Source: Mesotaenium endlicherianum (taxonomy: Eukaryota > Streptophyta > Zygnematophyceae > Zygnematales > Mesotaeniaceae). Taken from it: a DNA stretch of 64,000 nucleotides. Position numbers and translations under genes: made by a program. The notes under the pieces were generated by a model. It was not told where the DNA came from and did no database searches. It saw only the letters and a program-made list of their open reading frames with translations. Of the stretch, positions 33,012-44,386 are shown piece after piece (within the stretch, counting starts at the first letter, position 1; each line of letters starts with the position of its first letter). The stretch is from contig WELA01001056.1 in NCBI GenBank assembly GCA_009602735.1, positions 198,905 through 262,904 on the forward strand. Direction: 5' to 3'.

Positions 33012-34238
33012 CCACTCTTTCAACAGCTTCTTGTGCACAAAATTTGCACTTGCGCCACTATCGACTATACACTTTGCCTTGTTGCCGTCGACTACTCCTT
33101 CCACAATGATAGGCTCGTCAACGTCTCACCTTTCGCTTCTGGGCAGGCTCCTGGAGATAACCTCCTTGTGAGTTCTCGCTTCACGCCAGTAGACACCCCA
33201 GAACGACTTACTGGCGTCCTCCTTTTTCCTGCGTTGATGTTGCTTTGCTTTCACATGACAATCTCGAGCCAGATGCCCAAGCTTGCCACAATTATGAAAG
33301 GGTCCTCTCGGCTTGTAATTTTGTTGTCTGTGCTGGTTTTGAAGAAGCCCCAACTCCATAGGTACTGGACCTTGTCCACTCGTGCTTGGCGCTTGAGATC
33401 CAAAGTGTCGATGTCCTCCAAAGTTGTGGCTGCCCCACTGCCTTTAACTATACTCCACACCGTCGACCCTTGTTGCCAATGCCATCATTTCTCCAAGACT
33501 GGTAGGGTCCTTGAGCGCCACTTCCTTGGCCACAGTTGGCTTGAGTCCCCTCTTGACTTTGTCCATCATCTCCAACTCGTGCATGGATGGACATTGAAGC
33601 ACCAGCTCGTTGAAGCGCAATACATACTCCTGAACGCTTCCTTGTTGACGAAGGCGCACCAATAGATCTCGAGCAGTATCCTCGGGTGCGATAGGTTGAA
33701 ATTGCCTCTTCAAGCCTTCAAAGAGCTGATCAACAGTAGCAAGGACTCCAGACAGCTGCTCTTGTTGCTCATACCAAGCTCCAGCACTCTTCGTCAACAG
33801 AGTAATCACAAAGGCGACTTGCCTGTTGGGCGTGAGCGCAGAATACTCCATAAACTTCCTCACTCCAAAAATTCATTGATGAACAAGCGGCAATCCACGC
33901 TCTCCAGTGTACACTTCAGGCTTAGGCGCACGCACTCCCGATGCGGGTGGAATACCTGGTTGCACCATTGGATTAACATGGATTGGTGGTACAACGGGTG
34001 TAGGTGCCGAACTCGTCGAAGCGGCATTTCCAACAACAACTTGCACCATCCTCTCCACCTCCGCGCGCATATTGTGTTGAAACTGGACGTAGACTTCTCC
34101 TCCAATTGCATTCGCCATTTGCCTTAGCATCGTCTGCATCTCTTGTTGCTCTCTGGCCATCGTTGGTGCTGCCTGCTGCCCCGCGCGCTCAACATGCTTG
34201 ACATGTTCGCCTCCTCCGGCTGCCGGCTGCGACTCCAT
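33012..34238 (-). pseudogene. Family B gag and start of protease (B2)
   Basis: The minus strand starts MESQPAAGGGEH at 34238, with a Gln/Met-rich N-terminal part to 33873. After a frame change it gives the gag domain (33863-33444; WYEQQEQLSGV, GSVQEYVLRFNEL). Then comes a knuckle reading PFHNCGKLGHLARDC, in which the first Cys of the CCHC motif is replaced by Phe. The protease begins with IVDSGASANFVHKK (Asp within 33051-33062). It breaks off at LLKEW, where A2 is inserted, and continues at 24291. Several frameshifts make it non-functional. Confidence 0.85.
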
Positions 34239-34272
34239 AATATAATATAATTAGCCCAGCTCCGATACCAGA

Positions 34273-34845
34273 TGAAAGGGGCAGAGTGCCTTAGTGGAAG
34301 CGTAGTAACTCACGAGGAAAGGAACTAGTTGCAATTATACTAAAGAGTGCAGCGGCATATCACTAACAAAGCTTAGGAAATGTACTCAACATCTTGAGTT
34401 GCAAGAAACTGCTCACAAATGACGTAGGATGGAAGACCTTGTCATTACAAACTCGTAGACATTTACAAAAGTGAAAATTGATAAGGAATGAAGTAGTTAT
34501 GCCTATTTATAGTATTCTGACCCAAATCCTTCTCTCTAGACGGGAGGGCCGCTTAGCAACGGATTTTTCTAAGTGTTTGTCAAATCGTCCCTTCCAGAAT
34601 ATTCGTGAGTAAGCCAGATCAGTCTCATCTGACGTGCCGGGTTGATATCCACATGCATGCATCAAAATATCTAGAATATTCTATCTTAGGCGCGCTAGGC
34701 TAAACAAAAAATTCTAGGTAAATTGACCTAGTCGGCACTCCGCGTCAGCCGAACTTACGTGAAGGTTTGAGTTCACTCTAACGGGCCAGATCGCTCGACG
34801 CTGTCGGTCAGTCCGACGGTCGCGCTCACCGCGAATTAAGTACTC
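34273..34845 (-). repeat. Family B 5' LTR (B2), outer part missing
   Basis: On the minus strand it ends CCCTTTCA two bases before the primer-binding site TGGTATCGGAGCTGGG (34255-34270). It matches B1 LTR 11995-12560 in reverse complement, including the CGGTGAGCGCGACCG stretch. The first ~180 bp of U3 (as in B1 11817-11995) are not present beyond 34845. Confidence 0.85.
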
Positions 34846-35073
34846 GTGAAAGAAATAAAAAGTACTCAAATCAGATAGTCTTTGACAATATGACGAAGTT
34901 ACAGCGCTCGATGAAGTAGTGGTCTACCTTGCGGAACAGTATGTCATGGTGCAGTAGTAACGATTCTATATTGTGGGCCAAATTGAAAAAAAGACGTAAA
35001 GTATTGTGAAAGAAGAGAGGGAGAGAGAGTGACTCAGTGAGAAAGAGAGAGAAAGAGAGGGAGAGAGAGTACT
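34846..35073. other. Unassigned flank ending in GA-rich simple sequence
   Basis: No coding potential. From about 35011 it is (GA)n/(GAAA)n-like simple sequence, interrupted at 35074 by the family C solo LTR. Similar GA-rich sequence resumes at 43434. Confidence 0.7.
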
Positions 35074-35239
35074 TGGAGTGAAACAGATAGATGAAGTGTT
35101 TAGTAAAATAAAATACTTCATTTATTCAAGTCTCAAGACAAGGATCTTTGTACACAAGTGGTAGCTTCTTGGGAGAGAGATGATTTCTCGAAGGTTAGTG
35201 TATTTTTGGAAATTGGCAAGCACAAAATTGATTCTAGAT

Positions 35240-35976
35240 TGCTTCGAGTCACCACCTAGGGCACTGGTTCATGTTCCATGAAAACGGTCGAAGGGACGTG
35301 TCCCATTTGGCCAAATGCTCGAAACGCGCAGTTGGCCGTTTGGAGACTTTTCGACGGTTTCCGAATAACCGTTTCGCGCCAAACGGGCGTTTTCGCGTTC
35401 TCGCGACTTTCCGAAAAAGTCGCGATTAATCGCGGAGTCGCGTACACATGCTCTCGTCATGAACCGGTAATTTAAAAAGCTACTTTGGCCAATCGGTTGG
35501 GTGTGAACGTTTCAAACGAAGGTCGCGGGTTCGAATCCGCTCGGATGCAAAGCGACTTTGCATATTTCGTTTCGTTTGACTTTACGACTGTTTGTTCGCA
35601 TTAATGATACGACAGTTTCTTCGTATTACGACTAGTCGTAACCCGAAATCTGTGATTGTCCATCATTCGTAATAATGACAATCAAAATAACTTAATCAAA
35701 CAATGATTAATTAAATTATCATCTCATAATTATTCAAAGTAACTTTATGAGTAATTATGTCGCAGTTTTGCGAAGTAGTCAAATTACTTTACGACGCTTT
35801 TTGCAATAGTATCTCGGTCGTTTCGCGAATCGACCGGGAATTAATCGGCACACGTGTGTGGCGAATAATTCAATGTGATGCAATCATTTATCAAATAACT
35901 TATGATAAATAGTATAACGTATTTTAGGTAATTGGGAAAACGTCCCAAATACGCCTAAAAAGCTCAAATCGTTACA
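35240..35976 (-). repeat. Family D 3' LTR, outer 205 bp missing
   Basis: Nearly identical to 41241-41977, it starts abruptly at TGCTTCGAG where the full LTR would continue outward. The polypurine tract TAAGGGGGGAGGAG (35977-35990, minus sense) is adjacent. Confidence 0.9.
35480..35545 (+). promoter_or_regulatory. tRNA-like segment with A and B boxes in the D LTR (second copy 41481-41545)
   Basis: The plus strand (antisense to the element) has TGGCCAATCGG (35486-35496, an A-box match with one deviation) and GGTTCGAATCC (35528-35538, a perfect B box), start to start 42 bp apart as in a tRNA gene. Acceptor and T stems do not pair properly, so it is tRNA-derived or tRNA-like rather than a tRNA gene. 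Both boxes are unchanged in the other LTR although neighbouring bases differ. A Pol III promoter is possible. Confidence 0.5.
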
Positions 35977-36117
35977 CTCCTCCCCCCTTAAAAGAACTTA
36001 ACGTCCTCGTTAAGCGTACGTCTTTTAAGTCGTAGATGTGTCGATACTAGCCTTGACTAGCGGAAAACACTGGTGAGCGATTGGACTATGCATCATCACA
36101 GTGACGGAAAAGAGCGA

Positions 36118-39100
36118 TTACTTGGCCGCGTCTCTTTTGCGTTTGTTCCATGGCTTACGAAGAGCGCTTGGTAGCACACTTGCCTCGGCGCAGAGCTTTT
36201 GAGCATCAGCCCATCGTAACCAATATTGTTGGACCAGGTCCTTACAATTAAGTAGGATTTCGTCCTGAGGTTCGTACGAGTTCCAACTGGAATCGTAATC
36301 TAGCCACTTTATCAAAAGCTCCACGCGTGGAGGTTTATGACGAGTGTAGCAGTGTCCTAAGACCTCCTCTACATCCCAGGCCTTATCATCATCGGCGAGT
36401 TCCAATTCCGGTGTTTGTGGCTGATAGCGGCCATCGGACCTAAACAGCTTCAGTAAACTGACATGGAACATAGGATGCGTTCGCCCCATGGATTTAGGCA
36501 AACCCAGTCGGTATGCAACAGATCCAACCTTTGCGATAACGCTAAGAGGGCCTACCCAGTGAGGCAATAGCTTGCGCTTTCCTGGGTGCTTGATTTGGAG
36601 ATTTTTAGTTTGCAAAAATACTTTATTGCCAACTTGAAAACTTAACTCAGTCCTGTGCGTGTCAGCAAACTTTTTTTGCTGATCTCAAGCAGCGGCTAAA
36701 GCATGCTTTGCGTTTTTGTGCACCTCTTGAAGAGAATGGACAAATAGGCGTGCACTTGGTACTCTCATGGTTGACAGCCCCGCCTCAGCGTAAACGACGC
36801 GCGTGAGAGGAGTGTGCGGATGTCGCCCATAGTTAAGGAAAAATGGAGTTTCCTTAACACTTTCCTGATAAGCATTATTCACTGCGAACTCTGCGACTGA
36901 AAGGAGGGTATCTTAGTCGTCTTGGCGAGGATTCACATAATGCCTAAAGAACTGTTGCAGAACGCGGTTCATTCGTTCTGTCTGACCATCGATCTGAGGG
37001 TGGAAGCTAGTTGACATCTTAAGTTTCGTGCTAAAGTGCGAACAAACGTCCTGCCAGAAGTGGCTCGTAAATCTACTGTCACGATCACTTATGATTTCTT
37101 TCGGCATGCCATGCAACTTGAACACGTGATCTACGAAGAGACGTGCGGTCTCGACGGCATCAAGTGCTGGGGTAGTGGCCACAAAGTGTACCATCTTAGT
37201 GAAACGATCCACGTTCGTTAGCACCCCATTGTGTCCTCGATCGGTGGTAGGCAATTCAACGACAAAGTCGAGGCTTATGCTTTTCCAAGGAGCACATGCA
37301 AGTTCCAATGGTTGCAACTTCCAAGCGGGCAACGTATTGCTCGGCTTATTCCAATGACATGTTGCGCAGTTGATGATGTACTCGGCAACATCAACCTTAA
37401 GGGACGTCCAAATGTACCCTTGGCGCAAAGAGTGTGTGGTTTTGGTAATTCCATGATGACCTGAGTAAGGAGAGTCATGCGCTTCTCGTAGTAGCACATG
37501 TCTTACTCGGCCTTCTGGGACAGCAATGCGCCCATTGTGCCACCAAAAACCGTCCTCAAACGAATAGTTTGAGTGTTCNTTCGAGTGTTCTTTCCTTTTA
37601 TCCATATTGTCCATCGTTACGGCTACACCGTTCAAGCCAATACCCTGGAGATCTAGGAAAAACGGATCTTTGAGATAGCCCTCGCGAAATAATTGATGCA
37701 CGTCAAGTATTTCCGAGTTTTGCATGCTATCCAAATTGGGTGTGCCCGCGCCACCAGGCTGGTTGCGGTCAGACGTCTGGGGGGGTACAGCAGATCAAGG
37801 GTGGCCGCCCTCGAAACTTGACCATTTTGTTCTCGCAAGCTCGCAACAGTCCCCAACATCAAGTGGTGGTGAGGAATTCGACTTAGAGGATCAGCAACAT
37901 TGTTGCGGCCTGGGCGATACGCCCACTCAAAGTGGAATCGTTTCAAGAATTAGACCATCTCGTCTGTGTCCTCGATAGCGTTGGCTGAATTTGAAAGAAA
38001 GTATTTGGGCAGTGGTCCGTAACCACTGTCAAACCTTTGCAGCCTTCCAAATAACATCGCCAAGTTTTCAAAGCGTACATGACTGTCCAGAGGTCCTGCT
38101 CTGTCGTTGAGTAATTTTGTTCGGCAGGTGTCAGCTTTCGACTCTCAAAACTAATAGGCTGGCCTGCCTGCAGCAGTACAGCCCCTATTCCAACACCAGA
38201 CGCATCGGCGACGACCTCGTAAGGCAAGTCGGGATCGGCTAATGAAAGAAGTGGCGCATTCGTGAGTGCATACTTAATGCGCTCAAACGCATGTTGCGTA
38301 TTCTCATCCCAAATGAACGTCTTATCTTTCCTTGTCAGAGCAGTGAGTGGCGCGGCCATCACTGAATAACCTTGCATAAACTTACGAAAGTAGTTAGCAA
38401 ACCCGAGGAATGAACGTACAGTATGTATATCGGTTGGGACAGGCCAGTCAGCGACACACGCTATCTTGGCTGGGTCAGGGCGCACCCCTTTCGAACCCAC
38501 TATATGTCCCAGGTACAACAGTTCATCCTTTAGGAAGGAACATTTCTTGAGCTTAGCGTACAGCTGCTGCTCACGAAGGATTTGCAACACCAACTCGAGG
38601 TGCTTGTAATGCTCGTCCCTGTTCTTTGAGTAGACGAGGATATCGTCGAGGTAAACCTGGACAAATTTCCCCAAGTAAGGTCTAAACAAATCGTTCATGG
38701 TACTTTGGAATGCCGCTGGTGCATTGGTAAGTCCAAAACTTAGGACTTTGTATTGGAAATGCCCAATAGGCGTTCGAAACGCTGTATTGGGGACATCCTC
38801 TGGTGTGATTCGAATTTGATGATAGCCTTGGGCTAAATCAAGCGAGGAGAACACGCATGCCCCCTGCAGCAAATCAAACAAATCATCAATGCGAGGCAAC
38901 GAATAGCGGTTCTTGACCGTTATGTTGTTCAGCGCACGATNGATCAACGCACGATAATCAATGCACATTCTAAGCGTCCCATCTTCCTTTTGGACAAAGA
39001 GGATGGGGGCCTCGAATAAAGAAGAGCTCGGCTCAATCCAGCCTTTCTCCAGCAAGTCGCTAATTTGATCTTTCATCTCGGTCATTTCCAACGGGCTTAG

Positions 39101-40180
39101 GCGATAAATCGGTCGCCAAGTCGGTTGAGAATCGGGAACGAGAGGGATGGTATGTCCAATACCCCTATCAGGCGGGAGCCCGGCTGGTATTTCAATTGGA
39201 AACACTGACTTATACTTTTGCAAAAGAGCAAAAAGGTCGGTTGTGAGTGTTTCTTCATGACCAGTAATGTCTAACATCGGTTCTTGCGTAAAGAGCGTAG
39301 TTGAAGTTGCTGGGGAATCGGGTCTCAGTAATCCAAAGAAAACATTTTGACCGTGCTTTGCCAAACGTCGCGCTTGCTTTATGGACAATAGAAGAGTCTT
39401 CGAAGGACTTTCCAAGGCCATATCGGGCTTAAGGGACTGAAGAGAAATCTTTTTGGTCCCCTTGCGCACAATGCATGTCTTTTGACTGAAGTCAAGCAAT
39501 GCACTTGTTTGCGTAAGCCAATCATTATTCAAAACTGCGTCGATTCCATGCGGCAATTCAGTTACGTAGAATTGTACATGCCCATGGAAGGACTGCACGC
39601 TGAGCGGTAATTTAAGCATTCCAATAATGCAATCTAACGAGCCATCGCCAAGGCGAAGAGTCTCGTCCTTGAGTATTGGAAACAACTTCATCCCTTGTGC
39701 AAAACGTGCACTAATGAAGCTTACTGACGCGCCTGAATCAATGACTGTAAAGCATGATTTACCTGAAACTTTCGTTTCAAATGTCATACTTAATCCCAAA
39801 GAAGCATAATGCATCAGCAGCAACGTCCTCGCCTTGAGAGGAATGTGGAAAATATGGAGGTCCTTTACCAAAATCCCATTTTGCATTGCTGTCCTTGCGC
39901 GAAACCGAGTAATCGGGTCAAAGTACGCGCGAATATGTGTGAATGCAGCAATATATATTGGTGCAAGACACTTGTGCATTTTCCGTAAGCGAGATAAGTG
40001 TTCGTAACACTTGGCAAGGTTAGGATCATGCGGCTGAAAGTGCAAGAACATGGTATCATGGATGCACTCGAGTTCCAAGAACTCAGCAAAGCTCAACACT
40101 GGCATACAAATATATTCGTTCGAAGTATATTTATATCGGGTATGCCTGAGTGAACAAGGATTTTTGGGGCTTGCGCGCAA
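36118..40180 (-). pseudogene. pol: Family D pol: protease to chromodomain, broken
   Basis: The largest frame (40180-37943) holds protease (VIDSGASVSF, Asp within 39728-39739), RT (YLDD at 38642-38653) and RNase H (VVADASGVGIGAVLL). After a frame change at about 37945, 37946-36913 gives FEWAYRPGRNNVADPLSR and the integrase ([34 protein letters not shown]). Stops near 36914 and 36685 precede the last part (36615-36118) with a chromodomain (IKWLDYDSSWNSYE). Single Ns at 37579 and 38941 are flanked by short duplications and are assembly joins. Confidence 0.88.
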
Positions 40181-40240
40181 ACTCCTAGAATTTCCTGCTC
40201 ACTAAGTCGTGTTGTCAAAGCGCTAGACAATAGCTATTTA

Positions 40241-40885
40241 TCACAAATAAGGGCAGCGAATATAATCGACGCTAGCATTTATGCAGTGGCCGCAATAATG
40301 GTCGCTTGACCGATCACGGTACAAATCCCTGTCAAAGAGATGCTCGGAAAGACTAATACGGTGGTGAGACCACATGTAATCAACATACCCACGATATGTT
40401 GTGTAACCACGAACGGGCATGGGCGGACGGACAAAACCCGAACGGTTGCGGAAACGAGGACTATACACATTTTGATAGTCCTCTAGGGTGGTTGGTCGCG
40501 CAATTCCATCCTATGCCCATAATTGTTCCACATGTGGTAGTAGTGCTCATATTCAATAAACGGCAAGGAATCAATGACATCCGGCCGTTCACGAGGCGCA
40601 CGAGGCGACCGTGTCCGGCCACGTGGAGAGCGAGAGCGGGAAGGTTCGGGTTGGTGGTTCCGAGGCTCGGCGGGGGTGGGAGGTGTGGGTGACGAGCGTT
40701 CCGGCGAAAGTATCTCGTACGATCAAAGATCGACGGGCGACGAGCGCTGCGAGCCGTGCGGAGCCATAGGCGAATAAGTCGGCGACGGCCGAGTCGGCTC
40801 CGAGGCAACACGCGGCGAGACGCGAGGCCGGCGGGGTGAGTCGTCGTCGATGTAGATGATTTCGATTCGACGACCGCGAGCCATG
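40241..40885 (-). pseudogene. gag: Family D gag remnant
   Basis: The first ATG after the primer-binding site (40885) opens MARGRRIEIIYIDDDSPRRP, followed by an Arg/Ser/Pro-rich stretch. There is a stop near residue 52 and a frame change near 40500. The continuation at 40468-40241 is rich in Arg, Tyr and His with a CGHC sequence that may be a decayed zinc knuckle. The short length and SR-rich composition differ from family A and C Gag. Confidence 0.55.
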
Positions 40886-41035
40886 GCGAACTGGAAACGA
40901 ATCGGGGGCGAATCTATACAGAATCAAGAAATCGGTTAGATTCGACAACAGAATCCGGCGGAAAATGCGACAGACTTTCTGACCAAAATAAAAAAAATAA
41001 TTCCTTGGAGAATCCGAGATCGGCTCCGATACCAA

Positions 41036-41977
41036 TGTGACGTTTCAGCTTTTCGAGAGGATCTTTCCTCGGTATTCAAGGAATATTTAATTCAAGTGGG
41101 AGGAAAATCTGTATACTTGTGGAAACTGACGAATACTCGAAAGAGCGAAAGTGAAAACTAACGTAGAATGTGTGCTTGTGAGAGTTGCACTCACAATGAC
41201 TCTGCAGGTATTTATACCTGCACAACATGAGGCACTGGAGTGCTTCGAGTCACCACCTAGGGCACTGGTTCATGTTCAACGAAAACGGTCGAAGGGACGT
41301 GTCCCATTCGGCCGAATGCTCGAAACGCGCAGTTGGCCGTTTGGAGACTTTTCGACGGTTTCCGAAAAACCGTTTCGCGCCAAACGGGCGTTTTCGCGTT
41401 CTCGCGACTTTCCGAAAAAGTCGCGATTGATCGCGGAGTCGCGTACACATGCTTTCGTCATGAACCGGTAGTTTAAAAAGCTACTTTGGCCAATCGGTTA
41501 GGTGTGAACGTTTCAAACGAAAGTCGCGGGTTCGAATCCGCTCGGATGCAAAGCGACTTTGCATATTTCGTTTCGTTTGACTTTACGACTGTTTGTTCGT
41601 ATTAATGATACGACAGTTTCTTCGTATTACGACTAGTCGTAATCCGAAATCTGTGATTGTCCATTATTCGTAATAATGACAATCAAAATAACTTAATCAA
41701 ACAATGATTAATTAAATTATCATCTCATAATTATTCAAAGTAACTTTATGAATAATTATGTCGTACTTTTGCGAAGTAGTCGAATTACGTTACGACGCTT
41801 TTTGCAATAGTATCTCGGTCGTTTCGCCAATCGACCGGGAATTAATCGGCACACGTGTGTGGCGAATAATTCAATGTGATGCAATCATTTATCAAATAAC
41901 TTATGATAAATAGTATAACGTGTTTTAGGTAATTGGGAAAACGTCCCAAATACGCCTAAAAAGCTCAAATCATTACA
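41036..41977 (-). repeat. Family D 5' LTR
   Basis: 942 bp, TGTGACG...CATTACA on the plus strand. The 3' LTR keeps the inner end CGTTACA, a near-perfect inverted match to TGTGACG. Primer-binding site TGGTATCGGAGC lies directly inside. Confidence 0.9.
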
Positions 41978-42033
41978 ATGTTGATGTGTTGGCACTCCAA
42001 CGCATCTCAAAGTATGCCACCTCTTTTTAGAAT

Positions 42034-43194
42034 TGTCCCGACTGAGGACATCAGAAGGCGCTAGGCATCGGCAAGGCTAGAAGCGAGAGAGACTCTAAGA
42101 ACTAGGAAGTGGCTCAGGGAGGGGACTACTCCCGAGCTGGACACACACTGACTAATCTATGCGCTGATGAGTAAGAACCTCCCCTATTAGGGGAAAAAGC
42201 CCACAGCTTATGAACTATAAATGAGAAAAGGAAATGAAAGAAGTAAAAGGCTTGAACTGGGCACTACTGGGCAACAGAGCAGCTACTGAGCAACTAATCA
42301 CTGAGCAAAAATTGAACTGTGAAAACTATAAACGAGCGGAGACTCAGCTGAGCGAGCGACGACTAATCTATGGTGGGCAAGAACGAGGTAAGTTTCACTA
42401 GGGTTAGTGATGTTATGGTCGCGACCTCACGAGCGTCACAATCCACACATTCGAAGCCTGAAAGAAAAGACAAGCACTACTTGACAAAGAGAGAGATGCC
42501 ATGCAAGTACAATCAGCAAAAAGTACGAGGTTACAAGCTTGTGAGGTGAATAACTAGAAAGTATGAATTTGAACATACAAATGCCAACACCAAAATGGTG
42601 TTAGCGTGCTCCCTAAGTAGCATGCTCGTGAATGTTGAAGCCTTGTGCCTACAAAGTCGAACGAAACCAAACCTAACCCAAGTGACGCGTTATAGCGTCA
42701 AAGAGGGAAATAATGACTCACTAATATTAAATTAAATAGGATGAAAAAGACAATGAAGTTTGGACGGATTAACCCCCCCAATCCCTCACACGCTCACTCG
42801 TACACTCCCTAACCCCTAACGACCCCGTGGACACACCCACGGGATCGCCTATCGTACATGAAGACTCAATCACGGACGGCTAGAGCTCCCACTTGGTACC
42901 AGCGCCGACCCAACAAGCGAGGGAACTTGTGGGTCGACCTCCACATGTGCGGGCGGCAGCAACACATGTGGAGGGAGGAGGTATGCGCGGGATCCGGGCG
43001 GTGCCTCACAGCTGCTCAGTAGCAGAACCTCGTGAGCGGATCATAGGTCCAAGTGCTTACCCCAACTGCCTGTGAACTGAGCCTTCCTCACCTACCATCC
43101 CTAACCCACCTAACCTCTAAGACCTGCCATCACCCTCCATCCCTTCCCCCCACTGACTGGACACTCAACGGGCTCGACAGCATCAGCTACGACA
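42034..43194. mobile_element. Unknown 1.16 kb insert in the C solo LTR
   Basis: It is bounded by TGTCCCGACTG at 42034 and TACGACA at 43194; ends could be TG...CA. Flanking bases AGAAT (before 42034) and AAAAT (from 43194) may be a worn target duplication, depending on the exact end. There is no ORF worth naming and no match to families A-D. It could be a solo LTR or a non-autonomous element. Confidence 0.55.
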
Positions 43195-43433
43195 AAATAA
43201 TGTACACATGTCCTTTTGACCTTAAATGCCCTTTTTGACTTTTGCCACATGGATTTCTTCTAAGCCATTCTTCTAACTTTGACATTGCCTTAGAAGGTTC
43301 AAATGACATGAACCAAGTCACTGGAGTATCTTTTCACATTTGAATCCATACAAAATTACTTCACAAATATTCAAAAGAATTAAAATATAAAAACCAACTA
43401 ATACAATCTAACTTATATCGCTACAGTATGTGT

Positions 43434-43510
43434 GTGTGTGAGAGAGATAGAAAGAGAGGGGGGGGGGGAGAGAGAGAGAGAGGTAGAGAGAGAGGAAGAG
43501 AGAGTATGTG
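43434..43510. repeat. GT/GA-rich microsatellite
   Basis: (GT)n then (GA)n with a run of Gs. It continues the GA-rich tract that ends at 35073, into which the C LTR was inserted. The stretch 43511-43661 holds nothing recognisable. Confidence 0.85.
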
Positions 43511-43661
43511 TTGATCATGTGATCTAATTGTAATTTTGAAAACTATGTTATCATTTTTTTTTAAACTTGAAGTTGTTCATCTTACATTTGATGTGGCAAA
43601 ATAAGATAGATTGCTAACTTTTCTACGAACCATATTACCAATGCCAGCTCATGTGAGTTGT

Positions 43662-44381
43662 TGTAATGAATCAGTATAATGGTTGACATAATATTCATTT
43701 AAATAATATAGTTAAATAAGTTCAGCCTGCTGAACTCTAGTTAATGATCAGTCTGCTGGACTTTAGAATTAATATCAGTTTAATGACTCGGTCGAAAGTA
43801 GCAGGCTGATGTCACCTTAAGTCAGCTTGCTGACACATTCTTTGACAGCCAGCTGACTCCCGTACTCGGTAGCAGCAAACTGCCTCGATATGCATCTAAG
43901 TGTGGTCTGCTAGATGAATGGCCAGATGACATCCCTATGATGGATGGCGATTCGGGATGATGGGAGATGGCGGTGGATTTGGTTAACCGAGGTCCTACCA
44001 ACGTGGTTAACTCCCGGGTAGGCGGTGCCATCGCACTGGCCGTTGAACAGTAAACTCATTCCATGTACATATGCTAGGCATTGCTCTCGAGTTCGGCATT
44101 CGGAAACGAGGCCAACTCTCTTGTACAGCTTACTGAGAGCGATCTGAATCCAAGGCGAGAAGCCATTGATACGCACTGTCTTCTAACCTTGCTTATGTAT
44201 GAGTTTACTGATTTGCATTGTTGATGCTAGTTTACTCGCATTTGACTTACGAGTATTATTCACTGCTAGTGTTTGTCCTTTGCCGTTTAACCAGTTCACG
44301 GAAAATACCATAAAGATTACTTGCTGATATAAAGATCTTTATTAATTGTTAGTCGCCTATTTGGTAAGTCAATTCATTTCA
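43662..44381 (+). mobile_element. Solo family A LTR, plus orientation
   Basis: 720 bp from TGTAATGAATCAG to CATTTCA, flanked by the perfect 5-bp duplication GTTGT (43657-43661 and 44382-44386). It arose by recombination between the two LTRs of a full element. It fixes LTR boundaries for the whole family. Confidence 0.96.
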
Positions 44382-44386
44382 GTTGT

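Larger units (their letters stand above)
35240..41977 (-). mobile_element. Family D Ty3/gypsy element
   Basis: This is a minus-strand element with 5' LTR 41036-41977 (942 bp), primer-binding site 41023-41034, short decayed gag, pol, polypurine tract 35977-35991 and 3' LTR 35240-35976. The 3' LTR lacks its outer 205 bp. It lies inside the solo C LTR. Confidence 0.9.
35074..43425 (-). mobile_element. Family C solo LTR split by two later insertions
   Basis: Three pieces match the C LTR at 21747-22250 in order: 35074-35239, 41978-42033 and 43195-43425. About 55 bp of the LTR is missing at the first break (element D). The second break (42034-43194 insert) removes almost nothing. Flanks GTACT (35069-35073) and GTATG (43426-43430) agree in three of five bases. 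No family C gag or pol lies between the pieces. Confidence 0.8.

Noticed and set aside
35480-35545. A functional tRNA gene in the D LTR
   Set aside because: A and B boxes are present, but the acceptor stem does not pair and the T stem is mismatched.
41257-41461. Small ORFs repeated in both D LTRs
   Set aside because: They occur in all frames of a CG-rich LTR segment and have no start context or family similarity.
43434-43510. CRISPR-like or satellite array
   Set aside because: Simple GT/GA microsatellite without spacers; no CRISPR expected in nuclear plant DNA.
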